A stretch of DNA of 29,905 nucleotides from Chromera velia (GCA_018398765.1 JAHBMJ010000990.1:7501-37405), one strand, 5' to 3'. Shown: positions 1 through 10,176, numbered from the stretch's first letter. Notes: generated by a model from the sequence alone, not told the origin. Numbers and translations are program-made.

Positions 1-1434
1 CGCGCGTCATCTTGTGACGGGATGGATCTCCAGAACATAAAACGATTGACGAGAATGATGACAACGCACCCGACCACAATGACAGCATACGGAAGCAGCC
101 TTCGTGACCAACTGATGCGCATCGCTCCGACAAGTCACGGCAAGTCTCTTTGTGCATCATCCGCCTACCCAAAAAGCCGCCAAGGCAAGGAGACTGCCGA
201 TCAGCAGTGTTGCACACGGTCCCAAAACAGATTTGTTCTGCAGAGTCGTCAAGAATTTCCAGCCGAAGCAGAGGTGCAAGGGACTGCCAAGAGTCGTCAC
301 TCAGTCGTGTGCTCCTGGCACACAGTACTCTAAGCTACTTTGATCGATTCATTGAATCTTGCATGAGGTGTTGCATTGCATGTGATGAATTGTGATGAAC
401 AAGGGGGCCAATGCAATTTGGGCGGCGCGGCGAAGGCTTCCGGGGAGGGGGGCCGGGGGAACGGAGCCTGCGGGAGGCCCGGAGGCGCCTTCGCCAGAGG
501 GGGGCGGAACCCTGTGGAACCCTGAAAAAGACCGAGGGGCCACACTTTGGCGGTCGCCGGCCCCCATTTCAGGCTCCTCCCAAGGGAAAAAAAAAGAGGT
601 CTGGAGATATATACCAAAGCGAGGAGTGCACCGTGACCGTGTGTACCCGTCAAAAGAAGCTAAGTTTATTGTTTCATGCGAACAGAATTCTTATTTTTGT
701 GCTATTTCTATGTAAATTTATAAAAAGACCCAACTGGTCGTATCAGTAAATATGTGATGTTCTTCTCAATTACACAGACAAAGCTTTTTTTTTATAGTTT
801 GTATATATAATGATACATCTATAACACAACCCGGAGATGCATATGTTTCCATGAAACTTATTAAAGCTACATATTACTGTACATAAGCGGAATCAATTAA
901 ATTGGGTTAATTCAATCATCTTTTTTTTATATAAATGAATTGAATTAAGTGGTTGAAGCCAGTCTTAGACTATCTTGGACTCTGGCTAACCTATGCCATC
1001 TAATGTCATACTTAGTATCATGTTGTCCTATTATATCTCATGCATGCAATGTTTGTTCATAGAATATAAAACGAACTCAAACCATACACTGGCACTTAGG
1101 ATAAAGAGAAGTTTGAACCATAACACGCAGGTTTGCGATTTGCATACAATTTGCAAAGCATATGTACAATCAACGACTGAAGCCACACCCATGTGGAACA
1201 ATCAAGCCGAAATCATGCACTATCGATCATCAGACCCCTGCCTGCAGGAGTCTCTCTGTGTGCGCTGGACCACTTTGTCGGTTTGCCACCTTGCACAGTC
1301 ACTGGGGGCGGAAGTCATCCTTGCCCAACCCAGCCACAGCTAGGACCGGGCAGGATTCTAGGGCTACACGACAGGCCTGCTGACCGAGAGCAGACTTGAC
1401 GTCTCACCCCCCAGAGAGAGGGTGGGGGTACCGA
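1..1434. other. Intergenic region at left edge, no gene recognised
   Basis: No reading frame here has protein-like composition or recognisable motifs. The short open frames overlap each other on both strands and lack domain signals. The stretch has three textures. Positions 1-400 are of mixed composition. Positions about 400-600 form a GC-rich island with an inverted repeat, listed separately. Positions about 660-1200 are AT-rich with A and T runs. The last part (about 1200-1434) lies just downstream of the minus-strand gene that ends at 1435 and probably holds its 3' untranslated region. I did not find a clear polyadenylation signal for it. Confidence 0.5.
429..495. repeat. GC-rich inverted repeat (hairpin-capable)
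   Basis: GGCGAAGGC at 429-437 is matched by its exact reverse complement GCCTTCGCC at 487-495. Just inside the arms, TTCCGGGG and the complement of CCCGGAGGCG continue partial pairing. The surrounding island (about 410-560) is much richer in G and C than its flanks. Function is unknown; it could be a relic of a mobile element or a CpG-rich regulatory island. Confidence 0.45.
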
Positions 1435-2409
1435 TCAATTCCCTCGTCTCCCCAGGCCCTCTGCAGGCCCCTGACCGGACACAACCCAACGACCCAGAGC
1501 CGCACCGTCCCGTTGTACGGGCTTCTCCCACCGTCCCGACAGACGTACAGGAAACAGTCCTTTCTCAACACGCCGTCGCAACATTCCTGTATGAGCCCCC
1601 TCTGCCCCCTCCAAAGCCTCCGGACCTCCCTCCATCAAGAGGGTGCCTGGAGAGACCGACACGATAGAAGCCAGGAACCTTGCAGCCTGCCTGTCTGCTG
1701 CTGCCCCTCTGTCTGTACACACCCTCCAGGCTCCTAGAAACGCCTCCCACTTCGACCACACGTCAGCAACGTCAAAAAGGTCACGCGCAGCCCGCGCCCC
1801 CCCATCCAGTCCATCAACAGATGCGCGGTCCAGAGGACGCAACGCACCGTGGAGGAGTGCGGAAGGCGGACCGACTCCAGTGCGAAGAGTCCAGGACACC
1901 GAGTGCCCTGCAAAGCTCGTCAGAGTCGCCCTGCCACCCTTCACGGAGGCAGAAGCGAGCAACGTGCCCCCACTTCCTTCGTGCCGGGCAGGGGGAGGGA
2001 ATTCGGCAACGAAGTCTGCTACAGGTCCGTTGCTCATCAACCGAAATCTGCCCCCCCCGTCCCCGAATAGCTCCACCCTCTCAACGGAGGCGCGAAGGGA
2101 AGCCACCAGATCGAGGGCGTACCTGTACCGTGCAACACCCCGAGGGCCCTGTTGCCTGCACGCACAACACCCAAACATTTTAGGGGAAGGGCACAAGTGA
2201 TGTCAAAAAGGGATCATAAGCATGCAGGAAGACATCGAGCGAGAATTCGGGAGTCCTCCAAGTTCTGAGAGAAGATGCGAGACGGAGGCATATCAGACAA
2301 GAATTAAAGGGGCACATTTGAACGGCATCACAGGTGACTTTCCGCTTATACGTGACCTCCAAGTGAACGCAAAAAACAAAGAGCGAGTGCGCCGGATCCC
2401 ATGTATGTG

Positions 2410-2481
<72 letters not shown>

Positions 2482-2525
2482 GTGTGTACATGTGTGTATG
2501 TGTGCGTGTGTGTGTGTGTGTATGC

Positions 2526-2559
<34 letters not shown>

Positions 2560-2785
2560 ACGTGACACAGAGAAAACTCCTTTCTCTTCTGCGAGCCTTT
2601 TCGTTTTCTTTTGAGCTCTTGCACTTGCTTCCCATCTGCATGGCTCTCCCATTTTCACTCTCTTCTTCTTTTTTCGCGCACAAAAGACAGACAGGCAGGC
2701 AGACAGACTATATGTTTCTTCTTCTCCCAGACAGAGTATGTGTTTCTTCTTCTCCCTCCTTTTCTTCATGAAACACAACAGACAA

Positions 2786-2876
<91 letters not shown>

Positions 2877-2885
2877 GAGAAAGAG

Positions 2886-2954
<69 letters not shown>

Positions 2955-3534
2955 ACAAAAACAAAAGAACAAAACCAACAATCAAACAGCGTGGGCAGGG
3001 GGGCCGAAAGGTGAGAGTTAAGCGTCCCTTGCCTCTCCACCTCCCGACAGACTTTCACGTGATCACTGGGTTCTCACGTTAATCCTCTGCTGCTCCCACT
3101 CAAGTCAAGAGAGAGAAAAAAGACAAAAAAAAACAAGAAAGAAAGAAAAACAACAAGGAAAGAAAAAAGAAAAACTGCACGTGGGAACCGGCACCGCCAT
3201 GTTCTTGAGACAGGGGGTGGGGGGTGGCAGACAGACTATATGTTTCTTCTTCTCCCTTCTTTTCTTCATACATACATACATACATACATACATACAGACT
3301 GTATTTCTTTCTTTTTCCGTTCTTCTCCAGTTCACAGACGGACAAACAGACACGCAGACAGGAACCCGGGAGAGCAACAGACTGCTCTTTCCTTCTTTCT
3401 CAGCTGATTCAGAACACCGACTTCCAGTTCTGTATGAAGCCACTTCACTGGCTTGATCACACACCCCTTGTTCTCCAGAGGGCCGGGCAGACTGTAGGAT
3501 GATTCGGCGGATGGACGGACTGGAACACACACAG

Positions 3535-3617
<83 letters not shown>

Positions 3618-5794
3618 AAGAAAGAATGAAAGAAAGAAAGAAAGAAAGAAAGAAAGAATGAAAGAAAGAAACTGAGACAGTAAGTCTCAGTAAGCACACA
3701 GAATTGGAAAGAGGGAGACGAGGGATTCTGCCCCCCTCTCTCTGATTCCCCACAGACCTGAAGTGGACTCTCGAAAGGACCCGTCTCCTTCTCGGAGATT
3801 CCATTGGAGACTCAACCTCCTCCCCTGGAGGCTCTACCCTCTCCTGCCTCACCATCAGACCTCCAAATTCCACCACATACACAAACCGGCACCCATGCAC
3901 TGACGCACTACCCCTCTTGCCTTTCCCCTTCCCGAAAGGCATCTCGAACTCTCCATTCTCCCGCAGCTCCACAGGCCCCCACCGCGTCTCCACACACAGG
4001 GCGGGGAGGCCTGAGGTGTCCAATAGGGGCAACGGGGCGACAGATAAAGCTGCTGGGGCTGAGTGGTCGCGTGAAGAATCAAGCGGCCCTCGGTGGAGTC
4101 TGCTTTCCTCTCTCTGTCCGTTTTCCCACCTGCTCCCAGCACTGCCTTCTCGTGGCATACTTTCTTCTTCTTCTTCGTGATGGGAAGGACGGCACTTCAG
4201 ATTCAGTGGTATCCTGTTTGGGGCGCTGCGACTTCTCTCAACTCCCTTCTCTGAGACAGGGGGGGAACTGGAGGATCGGATAGGGTACCCCGTCCCACCT
4301 CTCCCTGAAGGTTCTCTGCCTATTCCGTCGCCCTCGATAGAACCACGCAGGGAACTGGTCGACTGTCTCTCACTCTGCGCACTCCCTCTCTTGACTCCCT
4401 CAACATGTCCTTGACACTCTCCGTTATTTCCCTTCTGCCATTCCCCAGACTGAAACACCTCATCTCTACGTCTACCTTCTCTCCGGATCTGCGGCCTCCC
4501 GTCTCCTTTTGAGTGGGGGGCACTGTTTGAAAGAGAGGGGCGGGGATTCCTGGGCTCAGAGACTGCGAGAGACCTGTCTCTTCGCTCTGCTTTCTGCGGG
4601 GACAAATTCTCTTTGGAGGTCGAGTGGGGGGTTTCTGAGGGGGTCGTGTGCCTATTCAATGGAAGAAGGGGAAGCCGCGGTTCGGAATCTGAGCTGAAAG
4701 CGGTGGAGGGCAGAGGTGGAGGGAGGTTGCTACCTGCACTGGTGGGTCGAGTGCAGGGAGAGAGAGGGAGGAGGCTCCGAGTTGCTGGAAGGGGTCGCAG
4801 TTCACAGCTGCGCGAGAGGGAATGCGAGGAAGATGCCCCCCCTCTGCGCATCCTTCTGAAGGTCTCAGAAGCAGGACAGCTAGATCGGAGGAGACGGGGA
4901 AGGGAAACGGATGCTCCCTGCGGCACACACGTTACCACAGACGCAGGAGTCGAAGCAGTTGGCTCTCTCTCAGGCGGCAGGCGGGGTGAGGAGGGAGCAG
5001 GAACGTGAGACTGCTCAGCACTTTCTGCCCGGTCGGCTGCAGCACCAGCTGTTTCTTCTTGTGTGCTGACTTCGACTTGGCTTTCAGGAAGCAGGCAGTG
5101 CGTCTCTGTATCTGCTGCCTGACACATCTGAGGAAATACGGGTAGCACTTCTGCTGCTTCTGCTTGAGCGTCGGACTTCTTTGGAGAGTTCGCATGGGGT
5201 CCGTCGTGTGAAAACGGGGGAGGAGGAAGGGCTGTAGTCCGACATACTTCCTCTGTGCGTGCTGCGACTGAAGGATCTGCAGAACAGGAGGCATTCTCCT
5301 GATCAGGACACGTCAGCTCTTCGTCGGCACAGGGTTGCTGCTTCAGGGGCGAGGAGACTGAAAGAGTGGTGTCGACTGAGAGATCGGATAGGACAGGGGA
5401 ACCGAACGGGTGCACGCGGTTTGTCTCTTGCAAACAGCGACTGAAGGGGGCCAGAGGTTTCCGCGCTTGGGAGTTTGGCGTGATGGTACGATCGCGGAGG
5501 GGTTGGGGGAGAAAGGCAACTTCTCCCAGGCTGCTCAACTCAGAGTCGCTTTCGATCTGGATCCGGCAAGGAAGCCAAGATCGAGGAGACTTCTCGAGGT
5601 TATTCAGAAAACGGGAACGCCGCATTGCTCCGTAGTAAGTCTGGTTCAGTAAAGACTGTAAAACGGTTCAACATCAACCCTTCGAGGCAAGCACGTGCAG
5701 CAGAGAGAGTCTAGCCAGAGTCAAACAGAGAGAGCGATCACCCTCTTGGAATCAGCGTGTCACTCACCTTGACATGCTCTTCCAGATCTCTCAT
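1435..5794 (-). CDS. PLK4/SAK-type cryptic polo box protein lacking a visible kinase domain (3 exons)
   Basis: Proposed exons on the minus strand are 5794-5768, 5655-3758 and 2155-1435. They total 2646 bases, or 881 residues plus TGA. Junctions keep phase: AAG|GTGAGT joins cag|TCT (phase 0), and AG|GTCTGT joins gcag|G (phase 2, making Arg). Residues about 20-540 are Ser/Pro/Arg-rich and probably disordered. Residues about 555-615 (VELRENGEFEMPF, then FVYVVEFGG) resemble the first half of the PLK4 cryptic polo box. Residues 651-690 (RYRYALDLVASLR, then FRLMSNGPVADF) resemble the second half, where PLK4 has a YxYA helix and an LMxNxPxxDF strand. In PLK4 this module dimerises and docks centriole scaffold proteins. 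No protein-kinase motifs (glycine loop, HRD, DFG) are visible upstream. The first mini-exon is tentative: an acceptor at TAG|TAC (near 5835) could extend it, or translation could start at the Met at 5625. The family call rests on my recollection of the PLK4 pattern and needs a profile search. Confidence 0.55.
1800..2133 (-). other. Segment encoding putative second polo box
   Basis: The exon opening encodes RYRYALDLVASLR, a helix, followed by FRLMSNGPVADFVAEF. The spacing and identities resemble the second half of the PLK4 cryptic polo box (Y-x-Y-A, then L-M-x-N-x-P-x-x-D-F). A further strand pair (RATLTSFAGHSVSWTL) and a helix (LFDVADVWSKWEAFL) follow, as expected for a polo-box fold. Among the evidence for this gene, this segment is the strongest. 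Confidence 0.5.
2414..2559. repeat. (CT)n(GT)n(GA)n compound microsatellite
   Basis: A CT tract (about 2414-2447) is followed by an interrupted GT tract (about 2450-2541) and a GA tract (2542-2559). It lies inside the large intron of the minus-strand polo-box gene. Confidence 0.9.
2692..2785 (+). repeat. Dispersed repeat block, CAGACTATATG type (two tandem units)
   Basis: Two adjacent units begin with CAGACTATATG or CAGAGTATGTG and continue with TTTCTTCTTCTCCC. The second runs on to CTCCTTTTCTTCATGAA and ACAACAGACAAAAAGAAAG. Related blocks lie at about 3226-3268 and 26876-27150, and inverted copies lie at about 10257-10330 and 10820-10910. Each sits next to a CAGA/CTGT tetranucleotide tract. 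Confidence 0.7.
2786..2955. repeat. (GAAA)n/(GA)n purine-strand microsatellite
   Basis: About 170 bases consist of almost only A and G on the plus strand, alternating GAAA blocks with a GA block. As a polypurine tract it could form triplex DNA. It is intronic to the minus-strand gene, where the transcript carries the pyrimidine strand. Confidence 0.9.
2991..3113 (+). repeat. 120-bp dispersed repeat core, copy 1
   Basis: From GTGGGCAGG to TCAAGAGA this stretch matches 27183-27304 closely, with only scattered substitutions over about 123 bases. Both copies sit in the largest intron of a minus-strand gene, in the same orientation to that gene. Both follow a CTATATG/CTTCATGAA block and a GAAA tract. 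I see no tRNA-like boxes and no open frame, so it may be part of a short non-autonomous element or an unrecognised intronic RNA. Confidence 0.7.
3226..3296 (+). repeat. CAGACTATATG block joined to (CATA)n
   Basis: A third copy of the CTATATGTTTCTTCTTCTCC block ends in CTTTTCTTCAT and runs directly into a CATA tract (3267-3296). In the neighbouring copies the same place reads CTTCATGAA. This suggests that a microsatellite grew out of the block's terminal CAT. Confidence 0.65.
3529..3671. repeat. (CA)n(GA)n(GAAA)n compound microsatellite
   Basis: A CA tract (3529-3550), a long GA tract (3551-3612) and GAAA/GAATGAAA repeats (to 3671) follow one another. An open frame of the upstream exon reads into this tract in its last ~100 codons, which would give a Ser/Leu/Phe low-complexity tail. 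The splice donor at 3758/3757 removes it. Confidence 0.9.
3838..4020 (-). other. Segment encoding putative first polo box
   Basis: This is a beta-strand-rich stretch of the large exon, approximately residues 555-615 of the joined protein. It contains VELRENGEFEMPF, a basic GKGKGKRG loop and FVYVVEFGG. The pattern of a hydrophobic strand, an acidic-Gly turn and a second strand fits the start of a polo box. The match is partial, so this segment alone would not identify the family. It gains weight from the stronger match encoded by the next exon. Confidence 0.4.
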
Positions 5795-6090
5795 ACAGGA
5801 GTGGAAAAATGAGAACGATCGCTTGCAGTACTAAGCTGCACAACGATTTCCGAGGAAGGGGAGACTGATTAGTAATTTCACAAAGCAGTTGATTCAAGCA
5901 GACTTGGAGATCGAGAAGAATGTACTTACAGCTTACAGTATCCCCTCGTAGTAACACAACGTTCTACAACACGTGTGACGCAATTAATTAAGCTTGCAAG
6001 ACGATGGCTGGAGCATGCTGGAGCATCATGCAGCTCAGTGCACGCAATTCAGCTCGCGATGCCTTTGCGATTCTCGATCCCGCGACGCGT

Positions 6091-6579
6091 ATCCCCTGAG
6101 CATTAATTTGTTCCACTTTTCAAAATCACTAGGTTTTTCTACACATTTGTTCTCTAATTGATGCCACTCACAACCCTGCGTACATCTCTTGGTAGGGGCA
6201 GAGCGTGAGAAGAGACATGACGGCGGCGCAGCCGCCGTTTCCCCCCCTGCTCAGCAAAAAGGGGGCTTCTACACGAGGGGCGGCACAAAAAAAGTAGCTG
6301 TTTTAGCCTGAAAACATATAGAAACGACCGGACAAATAGTTAGGATCATGAATCTGGTCTTATTTTTCATGAAGCTTGCCTGCCTGACATCATGATCAAA
6401 CAATTGAAAAGAGACAGATCTGTATTCACATGAGACTGTAGAGAAGTTGTGTGACTGCGTGTATGTATGCGGTACAATGCCAAGATGCATAAGGCTGGTA
6501 CCCATGGCCCCTGGCACCGAATGGCAACTGAGCTGAAAGACATGCCAAAGCTAAAAAAAAAATGGAACAAATTAAAGCT
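6091..6579. repeat. 490-bp dispersed repeat, copy 1
   Basis: From ATCCCCTGAGCATTAATTTG to ATTAAAGC this stretch aligns along its full length with 7633-8132, at an estimated 85-90% identity by eye. It contains the hairpin ACGGCGGC-GCA-GCCGCCGT (6220-6238), then a C run, a TGCTCAGCA motif and a G run able to form a second stem. It ends near an A run. No long open frame is conserved between the copies. It could be a non-autonomous transposon, a solo LTR or a segmental duplication. I could not define terminal inverted repeats or target-site duplications. Confidence 0.75.
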
Positions 6580-7214
6580 CAAAGGATCGGCACACAAAAT
6601 CTTTGAAGTCAATTTTCTGAAAATGGCCTCTTTTTCTTTCTGACTTCCAATACAGCTGAACGCAACCAAGTGACAACCTATGTGGGCCCTTGCACTACTA
6701 ACTTGCTCTTGCACTACACCTACCTGTCTGCTCTTCTCTCTCCCTCTTTCCGTTCCTCATCCAGAGGCCATTCTGCTCCTCCCGCAGCCGAGAGCATGAT
6801 TTTGTAGCTCGGCTTCTCGTTTCAGAAGTCTGGCACCCGCAACAGCTAGCCTCAACCCCCCGTGTATCTTTCTTATCTTTCATCTCTCTCCTAAAAAATA
6901 CCTTCACCACCCCATCTCTCAATCTTTCTATTCACTTATCTATTGACTCATCAATCAATACACTGTTCTTTTTCTAACCAACTTTTAGTGGTGTACTTGT
7001 TCCTTATTCCTTTTTCTCAACGGTGTTTCCTGCATGATTTTTCTAGACTGCCTGAGTCTACCTCTAGCTCTCTCTCGTTCTTCTCTTCCTTTCCTTTAAC
7101 ACATGCACGCGCTCTCCCCCTCCCCGACACACACAGACACACACATATACATACACACACACACATACACACACACACACATACACATACACACACATAC
7201 ACACACACATAGAT

Positions 7215-7269
<55 letters not shown>

Positions 7270-7297
7270 CACACACATACACATACACACAAACACA

Positions 7298-7340
<43 letters not shown>

Positions 7341-7632
7341 ACACACATACATACACATACATACACACATAAATTTATATATACATACACTAGTACACAT
7401 ATCTATACACATGTATATGTATATACATACACATGCATATGCACATGAATAGACGCACACACAAAGAAGCCCAAGAGGAAAAATCAGCCAAAAAATGAAA
7501 AGACCGACTTTTGAGGATCTCCCTCCCAGAGGCAGTGGCGACGATCCTTTCTGCAGTAAAGGGGTCCAATCAACACCAGTCACCTTAGGCTGCATTCAAG
7601 CACAAAAAGAGAAAAAAAAGTGAGACACACCC
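6580..7632. other. Spacer between the two 490-bp repeats; no gene recognised
   Basis: The left part (6580-7100) is pyrimidine-rich on the plus strand with no convincing coding. The centre is a CA/TATA microsatellite, listed separately. The right part (7440-7632) is unremarkable. If the flanking repeats were LTRs this would be the internal region, but it encodes no gag or pol-like sequence. Confidence 0.5.
7124..7385. repeat. (CA)n microsatellite with TA interruptions
   Basis: About 260 bases of CACA, CATACA and TATATA alternate. Alternating purine-pyrimidine DNA of this kind can adopt Z-form. Open frames across it on both strands encode only Thr/His or Val/Cys repeats. Confidence 0.9.
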
Positions 7633-8132
7633 ATCCCCTGGGCATTAATTTGTTCCACTTTTCAAAATTACTAAGTTTTTCTGCACATTTGTTCTCAAAT
7701 TAATGCCACTCACAACCCTGCATATATCTTTTGGTAGAGACACAGCATGAAAAGAGACATGACGGCGGTGTAGCCGCCGTTTCCCCCCCTGCTCAGCAAA
7801 AAAGGGGCTTCTATACGAGGGACGGCACCAAAAAAGTAGCTGTTTTAGCCTCAAAACATACGGAAACGACCGGACAAATAGTCAGAATCACGAATTTGGT
7901 CTTATTTTTTATGAAGCTTGCCTGCCTGACATCATAATTAAGCAATCGAAATGAGACAGAATCTGATCTGTATTTATATGAGACTATTACAGTAGAGAAG
8001 TTGCGTGACTACGTGCATGTATGCGGTACAATGCCAAGATGCATAAGGCTAATACCTGTGGCCCTTAGCATCGAATGGCATCTGAGCTGAAAGACATGCC
8101 AAAGCTAAAAAAAAGTAAAATAAATTAAAGCC
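7633..8132. repeat. 490-bp dispersed repeat, copy 2
   Basis: This is a direct repeat of 6091-6579 with small indels. Many differences are C-to-T or G-to-A, for example GCGTAC versus GCATAT and GCGCA versus GTGTA, so this copy looks more decayed at CpG. The hairpin arms ACGGCGG (7762-7768) and CCGCCGT (7774-7780) are unchanged while the loop differs. That is compatible with selection on structure or with chance. Confidence 0.75.
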
Positions 8133-9107
8133 CACGGGATGCGTACGTGGTGTGAATCGACACTTTCTTCTTTTTTTTTTCCGTGCTGTCAGATGCTGAC
8201 AGTGGGTCTGTAGATTAGTTGAAACCAAATCTCCGTAAGAAGTAACATCTCATCATGATCCAAATTTTCTTTCAGCATGGCCAATTAAGCCAGGTCACCA
8301 AAACCAAATCGACTTGACTGACCGTTTTGGCTGCCAGTGGAGCTATGGAGAGGACGAGAATATCATAGAGGAGTAGGAGTCTTACCAGTGGAGAGCCTCT
8401 CCCGAGAGGACGAGTGACAGACTGAATCGTCTTTAAAGATGACCCAGCCAGACACCTTGTTGTTTCCTATCTCTTGGGATGCAGGAGAGAATAATGCAGT
8501 ATATCAACGAATACTCATACTAGTACAAGCTCATGACCTCAAAATTGCTTGTACAGAAGTGTCATTTCTCAGAATTTTCACAAGTAATGAACAGAAAGGA
8601 CTGCTTTATTTCAGTTGCTCAGGAAGGTCTCTGATGGAACAGTTTGTCAAAAATTTGTTTCGAGACCCGATAATCTCGTCTCTTTGTCTCTCACCCGGGG
8701 ACCCCTTTCTAGAGGGCTGCAGCCGGCTTATCTATCATCCACTGTACATAACGTTGGAGTAGACTCCAGTTGGAGGGAAGTCGCTTCTCTCGTTTTTCCG
8801 TCTCTACCCACACCAGCTGACCCCAGCTCACCATCTGCTCTGGATGCTGCTGCTGCTGCTGTCGTGCTGGCCCAGGGACACAGCCCCTCCGTGGCTCATC
8901 CACTTAGGAATTTTTGGTACCAAAACTTTAAGACTCCTACTAAATTTTCTCTTTTTTGCCCCCTTCTTGCCAAACTTTCCCACAAAGGCTCAAATAAGGC
9001 AAAAAACACTGCTGAAATCAAAACATCTGACCCATCGAAGGCTGATTTTCTCTAGTCTTTAATACCAAATATTCCCAAGCTGAAGACCCCTTACCAATTT
9101 TTCTAGA
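8133..9107. other. Intergenic region, no gene supported
   Basis: Two overlapping plus-strand frames (8439-8762 and 8615-9055) are open but have no recognisable domain, and their codon pattern is no better than chance. A short perfect inverted repeat CTGTCAG-ATG-CTGACAG lies near 8187-8203. A GCT/GCTG run near 8845-8865 gives a short Ala or Leu tract in different frames. The second frame could be the decayed upstream part of the coding-like stretch that begins at 9108, after a frameshift. Confidence 0.4.
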
Positions 9108-9656
9108 GTGGATGGGCTGCGAGCCCCTCTCGATAAAGGCGATGGTTGGACGGTGATTGGACGATGCCGTACCCCCTCTAACCACCCCAGCACTTGTGAG
9201 GGAGCAGAGGGGTCGGCTGAGGAGGATGGTTAAGGAGAGCAACCTCTGAACTCGGAGGATGTGAAGAGCATCAGAAATAAAATCTCTGACGCTATTATCC
9301 AAGCAGCCTCTCTTCTCTGCCTTGTATAGACGCGGGCTGAGAAATTGCGAAAGGTGATGTTCAGCTGGGGTCGCTCCCTAGAGGGAAATCTCCTCTTGAA
9401 TATCAAGGAGATGAGGGGGGTATGCGGTGGGTTGGTCGCTTGCTTTGTGAGAAGGCATGCCTGGTTTGCACACCCCGTGTATGAAGGTGGCAGCGATGGT
9501 GTATTTAGGGTGGGGGAAGAAGACTCGCTCACGGTCATAAAAGAACTCATCAAGGTTGGCACATTGTCCAACGACGCCTCTGAGAAGCTCAAACACTGGG
9601 TGAAGGCGAAAGTCTTAGAAGCTGCAGATGAACAGCATACGACTAAAAGATGAATC
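9108..9656 (+). pseudogene. Decayed coding-like stretch of unknown origin
   Basis: One frame reads protein-like text through 9108-9653 but has stops near 9228 (TAA) and 9327 (TAG). The pieces include VDGLRAPLDKGDGWTVIGR, NSEDVKSIRNKISDAIIQAA and, after the second stop, KLRKVMFSWGRSLEGNLLLN followed by a helical end near KELIKVGTLSNDASEKL. The last piece is open from 9345 to the stop at 9651-9653. No family is recognised. It may be a relic of a transposon or duplicated gene, a gene whose introns I failed to place, or chance. Confidence 0.3.
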
Positions 9657-10176
9657 CTACAGGACTTCTTAATAGGTTGGTTGTCCGCATGTATAATGGA
9701 ATCAAAATCCCCACATTGTCAACAGAACTGATAGACGTCGTATACAGTTTTTCAATTCAAATTTGTTTTTGCACAAGCACCTAATTTTATGTATACCTGG
9801 ATCAAGGGTTCTCTTTCTTTTTTTGGTGCCTCAAGTTTGTATACGTGGTCATTGTACGTGCCATTTTTTCTCTCTCTATCTCGTTTATGCTCCGTGTTCT
9901 TTTATTTTTCTGTCCTTCTTCTCGAATGCGCAGTATGATAGTCTACTCTCCAGCTTTTTGACTCCCTCAATGAAAAGTCCCTCCCTGCTTTTTCTTTTTG
10001 TACAATCCTCCCCATGATTTCTCTCTCTCTCTCCCTCTCTCTCTCTCTCTCTCCCTCACTGTCCTAGTCTCTCTTGCTCTTTCTTTGTCTTACCCCTTTT
10101 TCTGTCTCCTTCCTCTGTGCCTTTTCTTCTTGCTCACTTCCTATCTCCCTCCCTCCCCCCTCTCTCTTTCACACTC
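9657..10176. other. Pyrimidine-rich intergenic stretch
   Basis: The plus strand is strongly T/C-rich and includes a CT tract at 10020-10060. Open frames here encode low-complexity Ser/Leu/Phe text. No gene, RNA or regulatory site is supported. Confidence 0.5.

Larger units (their letters stand above)
2156..3757 (-). other. Large intron packed with microsatellites
   Basis: This 1.6-kb intron is defined by donor CAG|GTCTGT at 3758/3757 and acceptor GTGCAG at 2156, with reading phase kept across it. It contains essentially no unique sequence. Its contents are a CT/GT/GA tract, GAAA/GA tracts, a CATA tract, and one copy of a composite dispersed repeat (about 2692-3113) that recurs in the large intron of the TRAF-like gene at the other end of the window. 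Several long open frames here only translate the microsatellites. Confidence 0.6.

Noticed and set aside
330-749. Overlapping frames of 72-112 residues on both strands in the GC island
   Set aside because: The frames are Pro/Gly/Arg-rich because of base composition. No motif or start context stands out.
2293-3082. Several overlapping 70-230 residue open frames on both strands
   Set aside because: They translate CT, GT, GA and GAAA microsatellites into Ser/Leu/Phe, Lys/Glu or Cys/Val runs and lie inside a phase-supported intron.
5760-5957. Minus-strand 65-residue frame as an extra exon of the polo-box gene
   Set aside because: Its frame does not match the phase of the strong donor at 5768/5767. 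Only the overlapping frame MRDLEEHVK joins correctly to the next exon.
6220-6270. Rho-independent terminator (GC stem followed by a run)
   Set aside because: The setting is eukaryotic, the run after the stem is C rather than T, and the structure sits inside a dispersed repeat.
8439-9055. Two plus-strand open frames as a candidate gene
   Set aside because: No domain, no splice logic joining them, and composition is similar to the flanking non-coding DNA.
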